From assembly GCA_034432555.1 (NCBI GenBank), contig DAOUBW010000048.1, positions 186,001-250,000 of the forward strand: 64,000 nucleotides of DNA. The letters are read 5' to 3'. The notes under the pieces were generated by a model. The model was not told the origin of the DNA. It did not search any database and saw only the letters and a program-made list of their open reading frames with translations. Made by a program: the position numbers and the translations under genes. The stretch's first letter is position 1, and each line of letters opens with the position of its first letter. This document shows, piece after piece, positions 59,719-64,000 of the stretch. The stretch comes from CP2-2F sp034432555 (GTDB lineage Bacteria; Chloroflexota; Anaerolineae; Aggregatilineales; UBA2796).

Positions 59719-60672
59719 CTACTCCAAGACTGCTAACAATGCCTCTAGCGCCTGCAGGGTGAGCAAGTTGTGCAAGTTATGCCCTGCTTGCAAGTCTTCC
59801 ACTGCAAAAGACGCCACATCACCGCTCTCGGGCTTGGTCATGTGCGTTGGTTCGTTCGGATCAATGCCCTGATAGGGCAGCGGCTCAAAGGCGCGCCACA
59901 GGTTGATCAGCGGCAAGTTGTAGTCAGCCGCAGCCTTCACCACAATGCGATTATACAACACGGATTGATCCACAAAGCCGGGCTGGTTGGGAAACGTGCT
60001 AACCAGCGGGATGATGCCGCTGTTGACCGTCTCGACCAGCACACGGCGCAGATAAAAGTCAAACTGTGCCGTCGTCAGCGATTTCATGTCATTTGTGCCA
60101 AACAAGATCAGGGCGAAGGCGGGCTGTGAATAGCGATATTCACAGGCTAAGGGCGACTCGTCAAAATCGCACAAGGCGGGATCGCTCCAAGTAGCATCCA
60201 GCACAGAGGCGGCGTTGAAGCCGCTTTCGGCTGCCAAACTTGGGTTAGAGAGCGAAGTGAGCGCATCGCGCACCGGCACATTAAAGCGCGTGATGACATC
60301 TTCTAATGAGGTATATTCAGCCAGCGTATAGCCGCCTGCAGCAAATGGGATCAAGAAATTTGGGCTTGCCGTCATGCAATCACCCACTTTGGAAAAGGCG
60401 CTGCTGTTCAGGGCGCGGCGTTTGCCTTCCGCGTAAATGCTGCGAAGGTATTCAGCCTTGACGCTGAAATCGGGCAAAACGGGCAGCGCACGCAGATCAA
60501 TGCTGGCAAGGGCAGCCTCATCCACCGCCCCTTCAGTTGGTTCTGGCAGCGGCGTGAAGGCGGCAGGCGTCGGTGTTGGGTCAGCAGCAACGGCAGGCAC
60601 TGCCATCATCAGTATCGCCAGTGCTGCACAACACAGCACCGCGCTAAGGGTCAGAAACAAGCGTTTGAACAT
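59719..60672 (-). CDS. Secreted SGNH-hydrolase-like protein with GDC motif
   Basis: About 317 aa, signal peptide 1-30 (MMAVPAVAA). No SH3 domain. Block I is FSKVGDCMT (Cys99 in the Ser position), block III is FGTNDM with the Asn, and block V is near DPNEPTHMT. It is close to the SGNH part of the 38924 protein. The intact Asn and His suggest possible activity with a Cys nucleophile. Start at ATG 60672, 8 nt after GGGAG. Confidence 0.75.
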   Translation of the reverse strand: MFKRLFLTLSAVLCCAALAILMMAVPAVAADPTPTPAAFTPLPEPTEGAVDEAALASIDLRALPVLPDFSVKAEYLRSIYAEGKRRALNSSAFSKVGDCMTASPNFLIPFAAGGYTLAEYTSLEDVITRFNVPVRDALTSLSNPSLAAESGFNAASVLDATWSDPALCDFDESPLACEYRYSQPAFALILFGTNDMKSLTTAQFDFYLRRVLVETVNSGIIPLVSTFPNQPGFVDQSVLYNRIVVKAAADYNLPLINLWRAFEPLPYQGIDPNEPTHMTKPESGDVASFAVEDLQAGHNLHNLLTLQALEALLAVLE

Positions 60673-60798
60673 CACAAGCACTCCCTATTGAGCATAGCAC
60701 CATTGTACCGCGTTGGTGTGTGGCTCACAATGCACACGCCTGAAATACGCTATACTTATCCCAACATTTTTCTTGAACTGAGAAGGATTTTTGCCGCC

Positions 60799-61791
60799 AT
60801 GACCAACCATCTGCTGCATACACCTGCTTTGGCACAAGACCATCCGCCGCGTAATGAGGGGCTGCCATTGGATTTAGGGTGGGTGGAAAGTGTGCGGATT
60901 AACAAAAGCGCTGTGGAGCGCCGCGCTGCCACACTCAACACGCGCCGCACCGTCAAGCAGATTTGGCAGGCGGCTTGGCTGCTGCGCGCCATCACCTTTA
61001 TAGACCTGACCACGCTCGCCGGGGATGATACACCAAGCAATGTGCAGCGCCTGTGCGCCAAAGCGCGCCAACCCGTCCGTGCAGACCTGCTGGCAGAACT
61101 TGGCGCCTCAGCCTTGCCGATTCAGGTTGGCGCGGTGTGCGTTTACCATAACCTTGTAGGGACAGCGGTTGAGGCACTGCGTGGCACACACATTCCCGTA
61201 GCAGCCGTCTCGACGGGCTTCCCCGCCGCGCAAACGCCGCTGCGCCTGAAGATTGAGGAAATTCGGCAGTCGGTGGCGGAAGGCGCTGCTGAGATTGATG
61301 TGGTGATCTCGCGGGTGCATGTCCTCACCGCTAATTGGCAAGCGCTCTATGATGAGGTAAAAGCCTTCCGTGAAGCCTGCGGCGCGGCACATCTCAAGGT
61401 GATTTTGGCGGTTGGTGAACTCGGCACGCTGCGCCACGTTGGGCAGGCAAGTTTGGTTGCCATGATGGCAGGCGCGGATTTCATCAAAACCTCCACCGGC
61501 AAGGAGTCGGTGAATGCCACCTTGCCCTTCGGCTTGGTCATGGTGCGCGCCATTCGGGACTATCAGGCGCGGACGGGTTATCAAGTTGGCTTTAAGCCTG
61601 CCGGCGGCATTCGGACTGCCAAAAACGCGCTGGATTGGCTGATTCTGATGAAAGAAGAACTTGGCAACGCCTGGCTGACACCTGCCTTGTTCAGGCTAGG
61701 CGCCAGCGCACTGCTCACCGACATTGAACGGCAGCTCTCGCATTATGCTACAGGGCGCTACTCTGCCGCGCATCGGCATCCCATGCCCTAA
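60799..61791 (+). CDS. deoC: Deoxyribose-phosphate aldolase
   Basis: Cleaves 2-deoxyribose 5-phosphate to glyceraldehyde 3-phosphate and acetaldehyde. About 330 aa. The Schiff-base Lys is in ADFIKTSTGKESVNAT, and a second Lys is in VGFKPAGGIRTAK. EIDVVISRVHVLTANWQALYDEV has the catalytic Asp. The extra N-terminal 60 residues make it like the longer DeoC group. Start at ATG 60799 after AGAAGGA. It ends in a 4-bp stop overlap (CTAA) with the next gene on the other strand. Confidence 0.9.
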   Translation: MTNHLLHTPALAQDHPPRNEGLPLDLGWVESVRINKSAVERRAATLNTRRTVKQIWQAAWLLRAITFIDLTTLAGDDTPSNVQRLCAKARQPVRADLLAELGASALPIQVGAVCVYHNLVGTAVEALRGTHIPVAAVSTGFPAAQTPLRLKIEEIRQSVAEGAAEIDVVISRVHVLTANWQALYDEVKAFREACGAAHLKVILAVGELGTLRHVGQASLVAMMAGADFIKTSTGKESVNATLPFGLVMVRAIRDYQARTGYQVGFKPAGGIRTAKNALDWLILMKEELGNAWLTPALFRLGASALLTDIERQLSHYATGRYSAAHRHPMP

Positions 61792-63059
61792 TGAACGGGC
61801 AGCACAAGCGCCAGTTCGTTGAGCGTTGGCAAAAAGACGGATAGCCAGCACTTTGGATCAGTCTTGATCAGGCGCACCAACTGGCGGCGTAAATCTTTCG
61901 GCACAATGCGCTTGATGCCTTGCCATAGGCTACGCGCTGTGTTCAAAAGCTGTTGCTCGCGGCGCGCACGTTCGCTCATCAGGCAGGCAACCGTGTGATC
62001 ATAGGCGTTTTGCGCGCCCCACTGATATTTGTAGGGCTGATCACCGCGATGCAAATCAAAAATCGTCAGCCCTTCGGCGATCGCCTCTTGAATGGTGATG
62101 CCCGTCAGCATGTCGCCCGGGCTGTATTCGGCAAACTGCATATCCCAACCCGCGGCAAAGGCATAATAGCGCCCTAGATAGACGTAGCCGTAGTCGGCAG
62201 CGGCAACTGTGCCGTTGATGATCAGCCGATAGAGCCGCAGCCAACCCAGTTCAAGGAAGCGCTCGGCGGCTGCCCGATGAAAGGCAGCCAGACGCGGCGT
62301 GCCAAAAGCGCCTTGCGCGTCAAGCGCCTCCCACTTTGCCTGATGCAGCCGCACCAGGTCATCAAAAAAGGCGGGCAATTCATCGGCAGTTTGCACACGC
62401 GCCCAAGACCAGTTCCCGCCGAACGCCTCTGCATAGCGGCGCTGATCGCGGCGGTAGTTCTTGCGCTTGCGCTGACCCAATATTTCGTTGTAGTAGGCAT
62501 CCCATGTAGCAGGCAGCGCGATGAACGGGCAGATTTCAGGTTCAGGCTGTGCTTGATCAGGGTCGGCGTAGGTTTGCAGCACTTCGAGCGTGGGTGAGCC
62601 TTCGGGCAGGCTGGCAAGGCAGAGCGTATCCCATTGGTGGCGTTCTTCGTACAGGCGGGCGATGAACGCTTCGGCAACTTGCGCCGCTTTGCCCGGCGCG
62701 CACACAAAATCAAGGTGATCGCAATCCACCTGTGCCGCCAAAAAGCTGATTTGCTGCCACTTCGTGCTGCGAATGGGCGAAAAATCGTGCCTCAGCAGTG
62801 CCGCCACACCGATCAAGTTATCCTGAGAGTCGCGGGCAGTCAGCAGCCACAGATCATCGCCTTCGCAGAGGTGTTGCCACACCAAAGTGACCCACTCCCA
62901 ACTGTTATACAGGCAGCGGTTAGCGCTCTGTGCTTGTAAGGCGTCCCACTCTGCCTTTAGGGCGCTCAAATCGGCAGGATCGTGGCTGAGTGAGACCTTG
63001 AGGTGCAGGACGCTGCCTTGCGACGCTGTGGCGGCTTGTTCCAAAGTATCGGTTAACAT
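61788..63059 (-). CDS. FemAB/CelD-like acyltransferase
   Basis: About 423 aa, double GNAT-fold protein of the PF13480 type, often involved in polysaccharide or capsule synthesis. LKAEWDALQAQSANRCLYNSWEW is the N-terminal signature, and RRYYAFAAGWDMQFAEYSPGDML-like and DLHRGDQPYKYQWGA blocks are C-terminal. Start at ATG 63059, 8 nt after GGGAG. The 28-bp gap to the flippase gene upstream suggests a cell-surface polysaccharide operon. Confidence 0.82.
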   Translation of the reverse strand: MLTDTLEQAATASQGSVLHLKVSLSHDPADLSALKAEWDALQAQSANRCLYNSWEWVTLVWQHLCEGDDLWLLTARDSQDNLIGVAALLRHDFSPIRSTKWQQISFLAAQVDCDHLDFVCAPGKAAQVAEAFIARLYEERHQWDTLCLASLPEGSPTLEVLQTYADPDQAQPEPEICPFIALPATWDAYYNEILGQRKRKNYRRDQRRYAEAFGGNWSWARVQTADELPAFFDDLVRLHQAKWEALDAQGAFGTPRLAAFHRAAAERFLELGWLRLYRLIINGTVAAADYGYVYLGRYYAFAAGWDMQFAEYSPGDMLTGITIQEAIAEGLTIFDLHRGDQPYKYQWGAQNAYDHTVACLMSERARREQQLLNTARSLWQGIKRIVPKDLRRQLVRLIKTDPKCWLSVFLPTLNELALVLPVH

Positions 63060-63086
63060 GGCAATAACTCCCACGACTAAAATTGA

Positions 63087-64000
63087 TCAAGCTGTATCGC
63101 GGTCGAAAGCTGGGTCAATCTGACGCTGACGCACCAAACCCATGCCGACTGCCCGCGCCTCACGGAGCGGCTGGCGTGCCATTAGAAATAGGAGCGTCAT
63201 ATAAATACTTAACGCAATCAGCCCTGCCCCGATCAGGTTTAGCAAAACTGGCAGTGGCGCGGCAACTTGCTGCCACACGCTAAGCGCTAGTAGCAGCCCG
63301 ACGCTTGCCGCTAGCGGTGCGCGGAACAGCCCAACGAACACCTTCGGCGAAAACTGGAGCAGCCGTGCCATAATCAGCAGGCGCACCACTGCCGCGATCA
63401 GCGAGGCGATCAGGTTGCCGAACGAGGCTGCCGCTGCGATGCCGGTGCTGGAGCCCAACAGCCAGATCAGCGGGAAGGTGTAGAGGCTCTCCACCAGGAG
63501 CAACTTCGTCTGCAAATCAGGGCGCCCAATCGCCTTGACGGCATCGCCGGCTGCCCAAGGGATGGTATAAGCAATGCCAAGCAGCGATAGCACCTGAAAG
63601 AGTGGCACAGCATTTGCCCACTGATCACCGTACACAAAGGTGACCAGCTGCGGCGCAACCATAAAGAGCGTGAAGCCAATGCCGAACGTCACAAAGGCTG
63701 TATACTGCGTGGTGGCAAGAAAACTGCGCGTGAGCGCGGCACGGTCATCTTTCAGGCGCGCAAAGACGGGGAATAAAATGCGCGTCAGGATCAGGCTGAA
63801 GTTCGCCATCAGCAGTTCGGGAATTTTATAGGCAATGGTGAAGTAGCCAAGCTGTGTTGCGCCTAAAATCAAGCCGATCACCAGTTGGTCTGCCTGATCA
63901 AGCGCCACTGCCAACAGGTTAAAGAGCAAAATATGAACGCCATACTGCCACAAGGCACGCGCACGCGCCCACCCAAAACGGAAACGCGGACGCCACGCCG
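63087..64000 (-). CDS. Polysaccharide flippase (MOP/WzxC-like), truncated by window end
   Basis: The frame is open to the window edge, so the N-terminal part is missing. About 303 residues with six to eight membrane helices remain. QADQLVIGLILGATQLGYFTIAYKIPELL is the typical loop-helix region of Wzx/MurJ-like exporters. The C-terminus ends in a polar tail (RQRQIDPAFDRDTA). It moves lipid-linked sugars across the membrane by family inference. Together with the acyltransferase it forms a polysaccharide export cluster. Confidence 0.83.
   Translation of the reverse strand, partial: AWRPRFRFGWARARALWQYGVHILLFNLLAVALDQADQLVIGLILGATQLGYFTIAYKIPELLMANFSLILTRILFPVFARLKDDRAALTRSFLATTQYTAFVTFGIGFTLFMVAPQLVTFVYGDQWANAVPLFQVLSLLGIAYTIPWAAGDAVKAIGRPDLQTKLLLVESLYTFPLIWLLGSSTGIAAAASFGNLIASLIAAVVRLLIMARLLQFSPKVFVGLFRAPLAASVGLLLALSVWQQVAAPLPVLLNLIGAGLIALSIYMTLLFLMARQPLREARAVGMGLVRQRQIDPAFDRDTA

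Overview
The window looks like a chromosomal segment of a Chloroflexota bacterium, probably Anaerolineae-like. The reasons are a moderately high GC content, several secreted lipoproteins with long Thr/Pro linkers joined to SH3, CARDB or SGNH domains, an mreBC pair, a FAD-dependent thymidylate synthase (thyX) and scattered ruvA/ruvB/ruvC genes. This assignment is inferred from gene content; there is no rRNA in the window.

Layout. 1-12.5 kb is housekeeping: truncated hisS (-), a GH13 lipoprotein (-), a quinone-oxidoreductase-like MDR, mreB-mreC, a GNAT, a secreted beta-propeller protein, a polyprenyl synthetase-ruvB-bPH operon and an Uma2 nuclease-fold gene. At 12.5-12.8 kb two tRNA genes (Asn on -, Met-type CAT on +) are followed by two deleted IS remnants (IS607-type and IS5-type). 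These mark the edge of a defence island.

14.0-31.0 kb is the most interesting region. A divergent XRE repressor + ImmA/IrrE metallopeptidase pair faces an about 16.5-kb run of eleven plus-strand genes. The first three form a complete pPIWI-RE cassette (REase-fold nuclease, DinG/XPD-like helicase with four Cys, pPIWI-RE protein). The next eight are a complete type I-B-like CRISPR-Cas set (cas8/cst1, cas7/cst2, cas5, cas3 with HD and helicase, cas6, cas1, cas2, cas4). Only 22 bp separate the pPIWI-RE stop from the cas8 start, and the run is read from one visible promoter beside a palindromic operator. There is no CRISPR array in the window. A 15-bp perfect hairpin lies between cas5 and cas3. 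The arrangement suggests a shared transcriptional unit for two nucleic-acid-guided defence modules, possibly induced by cleavage of the XRE repressor.

31-48 kb holds a nitrilase-fold protein that has lost its catalytic Cys and gained a coiled-coil/Ala-rich insert, a GNAT, a large SH3/CARDB/SGNH-like lipoprotein, a TetR-SDR pair, a methyltransferase, two more SH3 secreted proteins, a receiver-GAF protein with a CydC-type ABC exporter, a 2Fe-2S ferredoxin-like protein, a TP-rich lipoprotein and an HD hydrolase.

48-64 kb has a NAD kinase-zinc-finger membrane protein-recN-aroB operon, thyX, a PqqD-like protein, ruvA and ruvC separated by decayed small ORFs, a GT4 glycosyltransferase, a winged-helix response regulator, a STAS-hypothetical-MoxR operon, a third SGNH paralogue, deoC, a FemAB/CelD-like acyltransferase and a truncated polysaccharide flippase. 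Several convergent pairs share a 4-bp stop overlap, leaving no room for terminators.
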